Positions 16,962 to 26,837 of a stretch of 64,000 nt of DNA are shown piece by piece. A model generated the notes under the pieces. That model saw nothing but the letters and a program-made list of their open reading frames with translations, was not told where the DNA came from and made no database searches. The DNA lies in contig NZ_CP125670.1 in assembly GCF_030053775.1 (NCBI RefSeq), positions 62,001 through 126,000 on the forward strand, written 5' to 3'. The DNA is from Acinetobacter corruptisaponis. Its GTDB lineage: Bacteria; Pseudomonadota; Gammaproteobacteria; Pseudomonadales; Moraxellaceae. Both the position numbers and the translations under genes were made by a program. Numbering within the stretch: the first letter of the stretch is position 1; every line of letters starts with the position of its first letter.

Positions 16962-19703
16962 TCATTCATCTTTAAGGTTTTTACTGATCTGAGAAAAGAT
17001 AATTTCATAATACCTTTCTAAACTGTGTAAAATTTCAACGTCCTGATCTTTAATTTCCTTTTGCATCTGCTGCACTGAAACATCACGACAATTGATAAAG
17101 TCTTCCACATATTGATAGCGTTGAATCGCATCTTCCTCACATAGCTCAAGCATCGATTCATCTACATATCTTGTAAGTGCCTTTTGCGTATCTAATGCTG
17201 CCTGATCAAGCTGCTGTAGATCCTCTATACTTGGGATGGAGAAATGGGAAATAAATATATCTGAAGATTTTAAGTGCGACTGTACACGTTGAGCGAACTC
17301 ATTTGAATACAGCTGCTCAGCATCAATGTAATTATTTTCCTTAACAAAATCCTGAATCTCAGTGACCGTTTGAACTTCGTTTTGGTTTAATTTCAAATAA
17401 TGATCTATATTTTTCAAAATTTCTTCAGGTGGTAAATCTTCTTGCTGTCTAGTCTGGATCTTGTTGGTTTCATCCAAAACAAAAGCAAGCTGTTCATTCT
17501 CCACTTTAACTTCAGCAAATAAGTTATCAATTTCATTATCTAGCTCATCATTGAATGAACTATCAGCTACGTCCACCTCATAGAATGGAGACGCAAAATC
17601 ATTCACGCTACTTGCCTCAAGCATCAGCTGAATAGTTCTGAGTGCAGCATAGAATGACGAACCAACATTACTTTGGTTTTGGTTGAACATTGCCCCGATA
17701 TTTTCTAAGTCAGATTGAATACCCCGATTCTCAGCTCCTATTGCCTCAATTTTGCCATAGTTCGGACAACTTTGAGCCAATGTACCAGTTTCAATGAAAC
17801 TGGCTAATTTCGCTATCTGGTCTTCATATTCGATGTGGTCAAAATATGAAAGTTCCTTTTCTATCGATACGAAATCATTTAAGCGGATCTTATTTAGTTT
17901 TGGTGGTGTTACATACATGGTCTGCATTTGGATCGCAGACAATACGCCACTTTTACCGCCATCAATTTTTTTCGCAATAATCATTGTGAATTGCCCCTCT
18001 TGCTGAGTGGCCAATGACTTATAAGAAACTGTTGGACGTTTCTCAATACCTACATTTGTGGACTGTCGGTAATTCGTACCAAATAGTTCACTTGTCTCAA
18101 CATTGTAGCCCTGAATCGTGGCCTGATTGGTATCACTTACAATCCCTTTAACACGGGTATAAGTTTGGCCTTGTTCACCAGAGTTAATACGACCGATAGT
18201 TTTTGTATTGGTATTGGCAATAATTGCCTCACCCTCTTTTTCATCTGCACGTAAAATGTCCGAAACGTCTTGTGCGGAAAAGGTCATACTGAAAGATAGG
18301 CCACGAGCTTGAGCAGGAATTACCGAAAGACCTGCCACAATTTGGTAGCCTACTTCATCCAGAACAACTTTATAGCAAGTCTTGGAGGCTGTGACTTTCG
18401 ATTCAATAACATTTCGTACCACACCATCAATCTTGTTACCCAATGCCCCTGCCATCATTTGCTTCAATGATCCGACACAGAGTTTTCCAAGCATTTTGAT
18501 CGTATCTGGAGCATTTTGTAGAGCAGGTAAAACAATCAGCAAACAACGTCTGTTCAATACCACATCGAACATATCAATTTCTGAGGCTTTATCACCATAG
18601 ATATGACCAAAGTTAAATGACAGATCACTGATTGCACGGGTAAAACTCATAATTACATAGCCGTGCTGTTCATTGGTTTTTGCATCCTGTTTGTACATTC
18701 TGCTTTCATCAAAACCTGCCAAAGAGCCAAGATAGGCACGTAATGGACTTACAGCTGTGATGTATTTTTCACCAAAGATTTTATAATATTTTTCAAAATC
18801 CTCTCCGTAGGCCACACGGATAATTAAGTTGAGTTCCTGATATTCAACGTAAGTTTTTGGCTGAAGTAATAATAGGCCACGATCTCTAAGAAATGTCAGA
18901 ATATTGGTTAATGCAGTCAGGTACATAATTGTACGGCCTTTCCACATATCACCACCTGAACCACCAGAGTCATCCAGTAGGTACACCAACTGTTCACTTA
19001 GCATGGCTGCACTGGTGTATGACATCAGGTTAAATGTGTTACTGAGCTTATCTTCTTGCTTCTCAAGCAAGTCTCGCCCTGCGGTAATAAAGTTAGTCAC
19101 CAACATATCGTCTTGACGCATAAAACGAGCAGTCAAATACATTAATTCGGCGACTAGATCCGTTGTACCCTTTGCATCAGAAATGATAAATCCACTATTT
19201 TGCAGCAATGGATTGGTCAGGATCATTTTAATCGTTTCAGTCTTACCTGCACCCGTTGTACCAATGAGGAGGTCATGGGTTCTTTCATCACTGTCTGTTT
19301 TCCAAACCTGTTGTCCTGTGATGCGGTCAACACCATAGTAATATGTACCATCTCCCCATGCTTTCTCAGGATTTTTCCACAAGGAAACCTTTCTGGCCAG
19401 AGCATCAAAAGATCCGTCAGGGATCTTGGCATGTTTAGGCACTCGATATGGCATATTGTGAAACCGTTTTTTAGGTACTAAGTACAAACGGATCATTAGT
19501 AAGGCGATTGGCGTTAAAAGAATTAGGAAAAAGGGAAAGAAAATTGTTAATACGGCAAGCGAAGAAATAATTATGGCAAATAACTGAGACCCATCAGATT
19601 TCAGCAATGCTTGGTGCATTTTCTGAAATATATCACGGGTATCTACACGCAAATCTTTCGGTTCAAATTGATTTGTAGTTCCATCGTGTCTAGGCGCAAC
19701 CAT
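16962..19703 (-). CDS. dotL: Type IV coupling ATPase, DotL/IcmO/TrbC-like
   Basis: 913 residues. Two hydrophobic N-terminal segments (about residues 40-75) anchor it in the inner membrane. The ATPase has Walker A GTTGAGKTE at about residue 148 and a Walker-B-like CYKVVLDEVGYQI; GDMWKGRTIMYLTALTNIL is typical of the DotL/TraD branch. The long acidic C-terminal tail (residues 650-913) resembles the adaptor-binding extension of DotL. It couples DNA-protein substrate to the type IVB channel. It lies downstream of dotO, separated by a hairpin at 19734-19765. The IncI relative is TrbC. Confidence 0.87.
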   Translation of the reverse strand: MVAPRHDGTTNQFEPKDLRVDTRDIFQKMHQALLKSDGSQLFAIIISSLAVLTIFFPFFLILLTPIALLMIRLYLVPKKRFHNMPYRVPKHAKIPDGSFDALARKVSLWKNPEKAWGDGTYYYGVDRITGQQVWKTDSDERTHDLLIGTTGAGKTETIKMILTNPLLQNSGFIISDAKGTTDLVAELMYLTARFMRQDDMLVTNFITAGRDLLEKQEDKLSNTFNLMSYTSAAMLSEQLVYLLDDSGGSGGDMWKGRTIMYLTALTNILTFLRDRGLLLLQPKTYVEYQELNLIIRVAYGEDFEKYYKIFGEKYITAVSPLRAYLGSLAGFDESRMYKQDAKTNEQHGYVIMSFTRAISDLSFNFGHIYGDKASEIDMFDVVLNRRCLLIVLPALQNAPDTIKMLGKLCVGSLKQMMAGALGNKIDGVVRNVIESKVTASKTCYKVVLDEVGYQIVAGLSVIPAQARGLSFSMTFSAQDVSDILRADEKEGEAIIANTNTKTIGRINSGEQGQTYTRVKGIVSDTNQATIQGYNVETSELFGTNYRQSTNVGIEKRPTVSYKSLATQQEGQFTMIIAKKIDGGKSGVLSAIQMQTMYVTPPKLNKIRLNDFVSIEKELSYFDHIEYEDQIAKLASFIETGTLAQSCPNYGKIEAIGAENRGIQSDLENIGAMFNQNQSNVGSSFYAALRTIQLMLEASSVNDFASPFYEVDVADSSFNDELDNEIDNLFAEVKVENEQLAFVLDETNKIQTRQQEDLPPEEILKNIDHYLKLNQNEVQTVTEIQDFVKENNYIDAEQLYSNEFAQRVQSHLKSSDIFISHFSIPSIEDLQQLDQAALDTQKALTRYVDESMLELCEEDAIQRYQYVEDFINCRDVSVQQMQKEIKDQDVEILHSLERYYEIIFSQISKNLKDE

Positions 19704-19733
19704 CTTTCAACTTTTCCTTTTTCTTATAAAAAA

Positions 19734-19765
19734 AGAGAACTTCCTAATTTAAATGGAAGTTCTCT
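19734..19765 (-). terminator. Hairpin with T-run between dotO and dotL genes
   Basis: On the minus strand AGAGAACTTCC, a 10-base loop, GGAAGTTCTCT and then TTTTTT: a standard intrinsic terminator shape. It sits between the dotO stop and the dotL start, so it probably acts as an attenuator reducing dotL expression. Confidence 0.82.
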
Positions 19766-19777
19766 GTGAGTACCAAC

Positions 19778-22700
19778 TTAAGCCACACTACGACTATTGA
19801 TATAGTTATAGGTATTTACAATATCATCAGCCAATTCGTTATAAACCGATTCAACTGCTGCTTGCTGCTGATCAATGCTCATTGAGCTACTGGCGAGTTC
19901 TAAAGCACGTTCCTCCTTTTTGACCTGAATAATTGATTTAACACCTCTAGGGTGAATCATGGCCAACATATTGATGACTGTATCCAAGTCATAGCGTTTA
20001 CGAAGTATGCTGCGTACCGCTTGGTCATCTGGATCTGTGGTTAATAACCACAGGCGTTTTGAACCAACCATTGAAGTGAGGAACTGAACAAATTCATTGC
20101 CCTGCTTATTGATGACTTTTGATAAATAAGTCATACCTGTTGGACGTAGGCCTACAGCGGTTGTCAAACGACTGACTTGAGCAGGTGTAAGGGATAAGGC
20201 CTGAACAATTTCTTTTCGTTCTTCAGGTGAACCCGATGAACAAACAACAAATCTACGGGCAGCTTTCACCAGTAAACCAAAGTCACTGATGTATTGTGAG
20301 CTTAAGTAATAGGCAATACCCCATTTACGGGCTTCACGGCTGTCTCGCTCCAATTCCGCAAGCATGGTCTGGTCTGACTTAATGTTGTGCATCTCATCAA
20401 ATACCATATATTTACGGTCAACTTTTAACTCGGCAACCAGTCTTGAATAATATTCGAGATAGGTATCAGGGATCTCACCACGTTGTAAGTCTTCTTCTGA
20501 ATATGCAATACGTTTTTTATAGAACATGCGAATGATCTGGAAGAATAACGAGTTATTCTTTGGATTGTTTTTCACAATCACATCCTGAAGATCCACTGAA
20601 GCAATACGGGCATCAGAAATATCGAATTCGGTATAGTTATTGAAGTTTGGATAATCAATTGCCACTTGAGACATGGCACGGGCAATCGCATCCAAGATGT
20701 AATCACCGTTGCTTAATTTATAGTTGCCATAAATACGTTTTACCGTATCAAACTTAGTCACTGCAATACAGTCAGCGAGAATAGGCATAGCATAGCGGTG
20801 AGCCAAGTTTCTGGCACGATAAAGCTTATTTTTGCGCTGTTGACTAGCCGTATCACGCTCTAAAATCGATTCTGCACGTTGATGACACAGTAATGCCAGA
20901 TCATGCAATCTTAATTGCTTACTCACATCAATGTTGATCCGAAGTTCTCTCAACAGAAAATCAAGTTCTGTACTCTGGCCAATTTGATATAGCTTAGGTT
21001 GAGCTTGGTCATTATCTGTTGCAAAGAAATCAAATGTTTCTTTCAGGATCAATGAAATTACGTTTGATACTTCCGCTTCTGGTCTATCGAGTTCCGATGG
21101 GGTAACAAGTGTCACCAGAAAGGATTTCATTTCTGCGAATTCATTTGACAATGGATGTTGTAAACCAACAGCCGTTTCTAGCGGATTAATAGCATCCCGT
21201 TTGGTACGTGAGATCCTGCGATACACACACAGATTTTTCCGAGAAGTATCCAAAGCATTTTGAATACCAAAGACTAGGCCTGATGAAGTCATCCCAACGT
21301 CTGTAATAAAAATATACGGGATACGATCTAGGCCAGCTGCAAGAACAGATTCAAATAATTCATTGTTCATCTGCATCGACTTACCCGAACCCATTGAACC
21401 AATGATAATCGTGTAGTTATAGGCAAGTTCATCGGAGAAGTGCTCTAACTTCACCATTTTTCCGCAAGGTGTTCTTTGAACCATTGTGCCCTTTTTGAAT
21501 GGTGATGCAGGACGATCCAATGGAAGTAGGTGCAATGCGTCTGGTAACGGAGCAGCTGCTAGAGGTGCATGATGATTAAAGCCTAAAGGGAAATGAGTAA
21601 GATAGGCTTGAACGACATCTCCAGTGCGCTCCAGTGGAGCAGCATGACCCCAGTTTTGTAATGCACGCCATAACTTAGATTTTCGAATTTGTAATCGTTC
21701 TAACCCTTTTTCAGTCTTTTCATCCCAAGTCATCGCAGAGACCTGTAAACCGACCACAGTACCGCCAAAGTCCGCATAACGCTGTAGGGCATCACCTGCT
21801 GACTTTAATTGAGCATTGTCTGCACCTTGCCATGCAACTACTGAAGCCAATGCCCGTTTCAGGCCAATACTGGCCATACCATCACCAGAAAGCATGAATG
21901 AAACGGCATAAGGAATAGCCCGTACTGATCCATCACTTAATTCAGTCGTCTGCTGATTCATACGATCAAAGAAATCAGCAAATGTTGGCATTATCGATGA
22001 CATACCCGAAAAGCTTGGTGATGGTGGCACACTTAATGGAATAGGGGCATAAACCAGATCTCCAACTTCAACAGATCCTTTTGGCGCAGTGATGTCACCT
22101 GCCTTATCCTTACTATCCAATGGCGTAATTGTTTGGATCATCAGCTGATCTGAAATCTTTGGATAAAGCACTTCTGAATAGTCATTAGGACTCGGACGAG
22201 ATTTCCAACGCAAAGGGATAGGCATTCCAGAATTAGGAATGAATGGTTTATAGTTTGGATCAAAATAGCGAGGGTTCATCATGCGACCAATCGATGTGAT
22301 AGCACCACTAACATCCAGTTTTTCTACCACCCCTTTAAAGTCAGAATGTTCAAGCTCGTTGATAATACCCTGAACAAAAGTATCATGAATCGCCTTTAGT
22401 GCAGGCAACCCGTGCAACAGATTTTGTGCATCTTTCATTGTGCCGATTTCATAACGTTTAGCTAAGTCAGCAATGCGTTTATGATCATTTTTAATTTCAG
22501 CTGCATCAAGTAATCGAGGATGAGTGATGACGGCAATATAGCTTTGTTCATCATATAGATAAGGTTCATAAATGGCCTTGTTTTCATCAATAAATGAATT
22601 CAAGTTCAAACCTAACGTACTTGCCGTTTTCTTTTGGATCTCGATAATACGATCAATACCTGCATTACCGTCCAGATCACGTCTGAAAACCCACATCAGC

Positions 22701-23044
22701 TTATGGCCAACGGTTTTAAAAGGATTTCGCAGGTAGCTATTCAACCGATCAATCTGGCCAAGAAATACTTCGTTATAATCAATAGTGGATCTGATCCCGT
22801 CATATCGCAATAAGGTAACTAAAGCACCATTTTGCAGTACTAAATTATAGTGACCATCCACTGTTTCAATTTCACAATAGTCTTCAGCTGAGGCCTTAAA
22901 CATTTTTGCGAGCCAGACCAGTACCAATTCAACTGCTGAAATCGTGGCATTTGGCTTATAAGGTTTAGCAACAGGCGGTTTAGCATTTGCTTTATTAGTT
23001 TTAACAGTACGTCTAGTATCTGTTTTTTGTTTAGCATTTCCCAT
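19778..23044 (-). CDS. dotO: Type IVB secretion ATPase DotO/IcmB/TraU-like (VirB4 class)
   Basis: 1088 residues, close to the 1009-residue Legionella DotO. Walker A is IIIGSMGSGKSMQMN at about residue 550. Walker B lies in KYMVFDEMHNI, and the C-terminal SSQYISDFGLLVKAARRFVVCSSG is typical of this class. It is the cytoplasmic energising ATPase of the channel. Place in the operon (after the dotN-like gene and one unknown gene) matches icmB order. Confidence 0.88.
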   Translation of the reverse strand: MGNAKQKTDTRRTVKTNKANAKPPVAKPYKPNATISAVELVLVWLAKMFKASAEDYCEIETVDGHYNLVLQNGALVTLLRYDGIRSTIDYNEVFLGQIDRLNSYLRNPFKTVGHKLMWVFRRDLDGNAGIDRIIEIQKKTASTLGLNLNSFIDENKAIYEPYLYDEQSYIAVITHPRLLDAAEIKNDHKRIADLAKRYEIGTMKDAQNLLHGLPALKAIHDTFVQGIINELEHSDFKGVVEKLDVSGAITSIGRMMNPRYFDPNYKPFIPNSGMPIPLRWKSRPSPNDYSEVLYPKISDQLMIQTITPLDSKDKAGDITAPKGSVEVGDLVYAPIPLSVPPSPSFSGMSSIMPTFADFFDRMNQQTTELSDGSVRAIPYAVSFMLSGDGMASIGLKRALASVVAWQGADNAQLKSAGDALQRYADFGGTVVGLQVSAMTWDEKTEKGLERLQIRKSKLWRALQNWGHAAPLERTGDVVQAYLTHFPLGFNHHAPLAAAPLPDALHLLPLDRPASPFKKGTMVQRTPCGKMVKLEHFSDELAYNYTIIIGSMGSGKSMQMNNELFESVLAAGLDRIPYIFITDVGMTSSGLVFGIQNALDTSRKNLCVYRRISRTKRDAINPLETAVGLQHPLSNEFAEMKSFLVTLVTPSELDRPEAEVSNVISLILKETFDFFATDNDQAQPKLYQIGQSTELDFLLRELRINIDVSKQLRLHDLALLCHQRAESILERDTASQQRKNKLYRARNLAHRYAMPILADCIAVTKFDTVKRIYGNYKLSNGDYILDAIARAMSQVAIDYPNFNNYTEFDISDARIASVDLQDVIVKNNPKNNSLFFQIIRMFYKKRIAYSEEDLQRGEIPDTYLEYYSRLVAELKVDRKYMVFDEMHNIKSDQTMLAELERDSREARKWGIAYYLSSQYISDFGLLVKAARRFVVCSSGSPEERKEIVQALSLTPAQVSRLTTAVGLRPTGMTYLSKVINKQGNEFVQFLTSMVGSKRLWLLTTDPDDQAVRSILRKRYDLDTVINMLAMIHPRGVKSIIQVKKEERALELASSSMSIDQQQAAVESVYNELADDIVNTYNYINSRSVA

Positions 23045-23065
23045 AATTTAACCTTTATTAAGATA

Positions 23066-24109
23066 TTAAGAGATTGAAAACGGTTGAGAAGACAAGGAAC
23101 GATTTTCAAAACAAGAAAAAATCTTGTTTAAAATAGTCTGATTGTTCACGTCCGAATTAGAATGAAATAATTGATTAATGTCATTAAGAGCATCCTTTTG
23201 ATATAAAGCAAAATACAATAATAGGAATGACATAATATTGTTTGATTTCTGCTTAAAGTCGAGCACCTTATAATCTTGCTTGGTATCAATATACTGTTTT
23301 AAATAAAATGGCGAAGCCAATAGATCCTGATCCAGTAATTTGAAAAATTGAGATTTGAATGAGTTAGCCTGATAACCAACATGAAAAAATAGATCACCTG
23401 AATCGTCTGCCAACTCACTAGAATGGACAGCAATCTCAATATCCTCAATATTATCTAAGCGTTTTGCAAAATCCCCTCTTACTTTTTGGTTAAAAAGGAA
23501 AGAAAAAATACCTAGATCCACACCAAGTAAATCATTGGCAATGTGGTTCAATCTCTGCATGTGATCTCTATCAAAAATAGAGAGAGAGTTACGTGTGTGA
23601 TTCACCATATTGAATTTGAAAGTCCAACAATCAAATTGGTGAATTAATTCATAAGTCAGTTCAAGCTTATTGAACATACAAATTTCTTGGTCAGAACAAA
23701 TGATCGGTAAATTCGTATTCATTCCAAGTAAAGCAAGACGTTTAATTGCTCTGGAGCTAAGAGGCTGATCAGTTACTTTTATGACATTTAACATGGCAGG
23801 CTTAACATCATAGATCTGACTTTGCTGTTCTTCAGTCAACGCCTCAAACGGTACAAGTAAAGGCAAATCAGTATTTGCTAAGGAGTCAATAATATAGTTT
23901 GAAAATGTCGATAGAAATAATGGCTCATATTGATTCGATAGCTCCAGACTTGACTCATAAAAACTTCCGAATTCTTGATATATGTTATTAAGTTCTGGAT
24001 TAACTGAAACGTTTAATTGATTTAATTCGTTTAAAAAATCAAACTGTGAAGAATGATTTAAATTTCTAACCGACTTATATAAATAAGGTTGTAAATATTC
24101 ATCGAACAT
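23066..24109 (-). CDS. Unknown protein between dotN and dotO
   Basis: 347 residues, acidic and asparagine/leucine-rich, without membrane segments, signal peptide or known motifs. It starts 6 bp after the dotN-like stop and ends 21 bp before dotO, so it is part of the transfer operon. Legionella has no gene at this place between icmJ and icmB. It may be a plasmid-lineage-specific assembly factor (inference). Confidence 0.75.
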   Translation of the reverse strand: MFDEYLQPYLYKSVRNLNHSSQFDFLNELNQLNVSVNPELNNIYQEFGSFYESSLELSNQYEPLFLSTFSNYIIDSLANTDLPLLVPFEALTEEQQSQIYDVKPAMLNVIKVTDQPLSSRAIKRLALLGMNTNLPIICSDQEICMFNKLELTYELIHQFDCWTFKFNMVNHTRNSLSIFDRDHMQRLNHIANDLLGVDLGIFSFLFNQKVRGDFAKRLDNIEDIEIAVHSSELADDSGDLFFHVGYQANSFKSQFFKLLDQDLLASPFYLKQYIDTKQDYKVLDFKQKSNNIMSFLLLYFALYQKDALNDINQLFHSNSDVNNQTILNKIFSCFENRSLSSQPFSIS

Positions 24110-24115
24110 AAGACC

Positions 24116-24904
24116 TCACTTACTCAAATTTGAAAGCAATTTTTGCTCATAAATCTGAGTCCATTTATTAGAATTAAACTCATCTAATGATAAGTAATAC
24201 TGAATTTGATCCTGATTAAAAATATTTTCATTAAATAGTAATAAAAAAGGAAAAAGTGATCCTTGCTTAATCTGTCCACCCTTACCTTTTATTAGCTTAA
24301 GCGCATTAATCAGACGTTCTAATCCATCATTTGAGGCAAGCGACTGGCGAATGTAAGCAGCATTAATACGATCATCAATCAATGCCTCTTTAACATCCTT
24401 TTCAGCTTCAGGGAATTCGGTAAATATGCTATTTCGCACCTGTTCCAGATCGATGTTCGGACGTGAAAATTGCATGGCTAGATTATCAATAAGCGAAGCA
24501 AAGAGACCACCAGACTTAAAGTAAACATTAATGGCTTTGTCAGGATGATGAGCTAATACGATCATAAATCTAACAATGTGATTCACCTGAATCTGATTAA
24601 GATCATGACAAATACCTAGTGAAGCTGCCTTATCAGAGAGACACCATGACAAATGATGGACTCTATGGCATAGGGTGCAGGCAGGCACTAAATTGGATTC
24701 ATTATTATTACTGTGATTTCCGTCAAGATGGTGAATTTCCAGAAACTTTAAATCGTGAAAATCACAGAAATAGCAACGATGATCATGCTTAGCAAAAAAG
24801 GGAACAGAAATATTTGAATCAACTACATGCAGGTATTTTTCTGCATCTGAGATTGTATCCATTTGCAAATCTTTCAGGTGGTGTTTCAAAAAGTATGCTG
24901 ACAT
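24116..24904 (-). CDS. dotN: DotN/IcmJ-like zinc HNH-fold protein, start rebuilt by IS1
   Basis: The zinc-binding HNH-type module is clear: CYFCDFHDLKFLEIHHLDG, then NNNESNLVPACTLCHRVHH, as in DotN/IcmJ (an adaptor in the DotL coupling complex, not a nuclease). Position between dotP and dotO fits icmJ. The IS1 element inserted inside the start codon region: the original start was ATGAAAGATTTGCAAATG. The present frame begins in the IS end (MSAYFLKHHLKDLQM) and its ATG overlaps the IS1 transposase stop as TAATG. Initiation at the internal ATG 24862 is also possible. Confidence 0.78.
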   Translation of the reverse strand: MSAYFLKHHLKDLQMDTISDAEKYLHVVDSNISVPFFAKHDHRCYFCDFHDLKFLEIHHLDGNHSNNNESNLVPACTLCHRVHHLSWCLSDKAASLGICHDLNQIQVNHIVRFMIVLAHHPDKAINVYFKSGGLFASLIDNLAMQFSRPNIDLEQVRNSIFTEFPEAEKDVKEALIDDRINAAYIRQSLASNDGLERLINALKLIKGKGGQIKQGSLFPFLLLFNENIFNQDQIQYYLSLDEFNSNKWTQIYEQKLLSNLSK

Positions 24905-25664
24905 TAAATGAAGCCATTATTGATGTAAAAAAAGGTTAAGTCGAAAGCTTTAAAATGGTTTTCAATCTTTTTTGAAAAATTACAACTCCTTCTAAAACCA
25001 CGCCTAATTCGATGCCTTATTTTGCAATTATTACCTTCAATACCTACAGTAAAAAATTTACCAATACTTTGCTTGCAGTTTTTAAAAGCAGTTATGAAAC
25101 TGTCCCAATGATCACTTGCAATTCGGGTGTAGTGAATACCTAATTGTTTAAGCTTTGTTTTCAATCGTTGAACTGTAGCTAAGTCTCTTTTACCCCAAAC
25201 ATAAGCAACAATCTCACCTGTTTCTCGATGGTAGGCGTAAATAAGCCATTGTTTATTATTTTTATTTCCCACAAAAGTCCAAAACTCATCAACTTCAAGA
25301 GACTCATAATGACTTTGTTTAGGCTGAATTTGGTAGGTCGATTCGGTTAAAGTACGTAAAACTTTACCGATACTGATTCGCTCAACTTCAGCGATATCTC
25401 GTATACCACTACCTCTGACCATCAACTGTAATATTTTTCGAGTAATGCCTGAATTACATCCTAGATAGCTCAGAGCATGGTCACCAATAAACTGACGTTT
25501 ACAGTCTTTGCACTGATAGTTTTGTTTCCCATCTACTTTGATGCCATTTTTCTTTATACTGTCACTGAGGCAGGTTGGACATTTGATTTCTAGAGTTATT
25601 CGCATTTCTCTATTTTATCAAAATTCAACCTGCTTTGTTTCAGCATACTTTTTGAAACACCACC
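24877..25664 (-). mobile_element. IS1-family element, 788 bp
   Basis: Ends GGTGGTGTTTCAAAAAGTAT at 24877 and its complement ending at 25664. Flanked by the 8-bp target duplication ATCTTTCA at 24869-24876 and 25665-25672. It lies in the transfer operon, in the direction of operon transcription, at the very start of the dotN-like gene. Confidence 0.93.
24904..25605 (-). CDS. IS1-family transposase (single ORF)
   Basis: 233 residues. The N-terminal zinc finger (CPTCLSDSIKKNG...YQCKDCKRQF) and helix-turn-helix resemble InsA. The C-terminal DDE domain resembles InsB: LEVDEFWTFVGNK, ASDHWDSF and the IEGNNCKIRHRIRR segment. One continuous frame, not the split arrangement of classical IS1. Its TAA shares an A with the ATG of the rebuilt dotN frame. 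Confidence 0.92.
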   Translation of the reverse strand: MRITLEIKCPTCLSDSIKKNGIKVDGKQNYQCKDCKRQFIGDHALSYLGCNSGITRKILQLMVRGSGIRDIAEVERISIGKVLRTLTESTYQIQPKQSHYESLEVDEFWTFVGNKNNKQWLIYAYHRETGEIVAYVWGKRDLATVQRLKTKLKQLGIHYTRIASDHWDSFITAFKNCKQSIGKFFTVGIEGNNCKIRHRIRRGFRRSCNFSKKIENHFKAFDLTFFYINNGFI

Positions 25665-25695
25665 ATCTTTCATTCTCATTTCCTTTTCTTAAGGT

Positions 25696-25725
25696 AATGG
25701 GATAATAGAAGTCTATTATCCCATT
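25696..25725 (-). terminator. Intercistronic hairpin after dotP-like gene
   Basis: Perfect inverted repeat AATGGGATAATAGA / TCTATTATCCCATT with a 2-base centre, 9 bp past the dotP stop. No T-run follows, so it may stabilise the mRNA end or attenuate, not fully terminate. Confidence 0.6.
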
Positions 25726-25733
25726 TACGTCAG

Positions 25734-26138
25734 TTAGACGTTGCCTGCTGCTGAGTTCGCACCAGAGAAGAAGAAGTATCCTGATCCTGCCAAGACCACA
25801 CCTACAGCCAATTTACCAATTGCTTTAGGAGCTGTCGCATCACTACCAGGTTTTCCAATTTTGGTAAAATCAAGAATTGCTAAAACAAACAATACGAATC
25901 CAACGAAGATCATAGCTAACTGACCAAATGCCATTGCATCATTTAGGCCACCAGTTGCACGGTCTTTAATGTCACCGATTGATTCACCTGCCGCAGCTGC
26001 ACCACGTTTAGAACCGCCCTCAAGTGCTGTTGTGTCAGCATAAGAAGCAGCTGCCATACCACACATTGTTAAGAACACCCCTGCTTTTAAATAGGCGTTG
26101 CTAGTTGATTGCTGTAAGCTATTGATATTTAAAGACAT
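25734..26138 (-). CDS. dotP: DotP/IcmD/TraR-like inner-membrane protein
   Basis: 134 residues from the ATG at 26138; GTGAGG just upstream is the ribosome site, so the GTG reading at 26150 is less likely. A first hydrophobic segment (AGVFLTMCGMAAASYA) then two more (LAMIFVGFVLFVLAIL; GKLAVGVVLAGSGYFFFSG) match the IcmD layout. Small polytopic part of the type IVB system, between the dotE-like and dotN-like genes as in Legionella. Confidence 0.78.
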   Translation of the reverse strand: MSLNINSLQQSTSNAYLKAGVFLTMCGMAAASYADTTALEGGSKRGAAAAGESIGDIKDRATGGLNDAMAFGQLAMIFVGFVLFVLAILDFTKIGKPGSDATAPKAIGKLAVGVVLAGSGYFFFSGANSAAGNV

Positions 26139-26240
26139 TTTTCGCCTCACTTTTCCTTTTTAGATTTTTCTGTGAAAAATCAATGATTTAGATTTATTAT
26201 CCAAGTGGATCGACCAACTTAGACAGTTATTAAAAAGTTT

Positions 26241-26819
26241 TTAGGTAAGCCCGATGATTTTAAAAAAATCAAGCCCAAAAATTGTTGCTGCTAAAGCATG
26301 AACTTCTTCTATTTTGTATGCGAGCATTCCTCCTATGAGATAGACAAAGCCTTGTGCATTACTTGATTTACCAATGCCATCACTATTGTCTCTCCAGATA
26401 AATAGACCTTTCATTAGTGCCAGTAGTCCAACTAGCTGACACACACCGATTAGAACCAAAACTGTAAGATTCAGTTCAGCTGTATAAGAATTTCCAACAT
26501 TTTGTGAATAGTCGTAATAAGTGACCGCAGCAGGTGTCGTATCACTCATAAAGCTTCCCATCACATCGACTAATTGGAGATTTAAACCCAATTGCGCCAT
26601 GATCACTGCGATGATCATTTTTACAAAAACACCCATCGCAGATGGACGGCGGATTTGCGTTAAATATCGACTTGCATTGACTGGATCTACTACACCAACG
26701 AAGTCGAAAACTGCTCTTACAAAGATAATGAATCCAAATAAAATACATGCGTAACGAACAACTGTTGTCGTAGCAACGATTAACGTTCCTGAGTTCTGTA
26801 ATACCTCAACAAATTCCAT
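26241..26819 (-). CDS. dotE: DotE/IcmC/TraQ-like inner-membrane protein
   Basis: 192 residues with four hydrophobic segments (VRYACILFGFIIFVRAVFDF; VKMIIAVIMAQLGL; LTVLVLIGVCQLVGLLALMKGLFIW; GFVYLIGGMLAYKI). The IRRPSAMG loop and order after the dotF-like gene support IcmC/TraQ. Assignment rests on topology and synteny more than on motifs. Confidence 0.72.
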   Translation of the reverse strand: MEFVEVLQNSGTLIVATTTVVRYACILFGFIIFVRAVFDFVGVVDPVNASRYLTQIRRPSAMGVFVKMIIAVIMAQLGLNLQLVDVMGSFMSDTTPAAVTYYDYSQNVGNSYTAELNLTVLVLIGVCQLVGLLALMKGLFIWRDNSDGIGKSSNAQGFVYLIGGMLAYKIEEVHALAATIFGLDFFKIIGLT

Positions 26820-26837
26820 GCTCCGACTCCTTGATCA

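Noticed and set aside
24116..24904. HNH motif read as a homing or restriction endonuclease
   Set aside because: Position between dotP- and dotO-like genes and the CxxC/CxxC zinc pattern fit DotN/IcmJ, which has this fold without being a nuclease.
26521..26754. Plus-strand open frames opposite the transfer genes
   Set aside because: Antisense shadows of well supported minus-strand genes.
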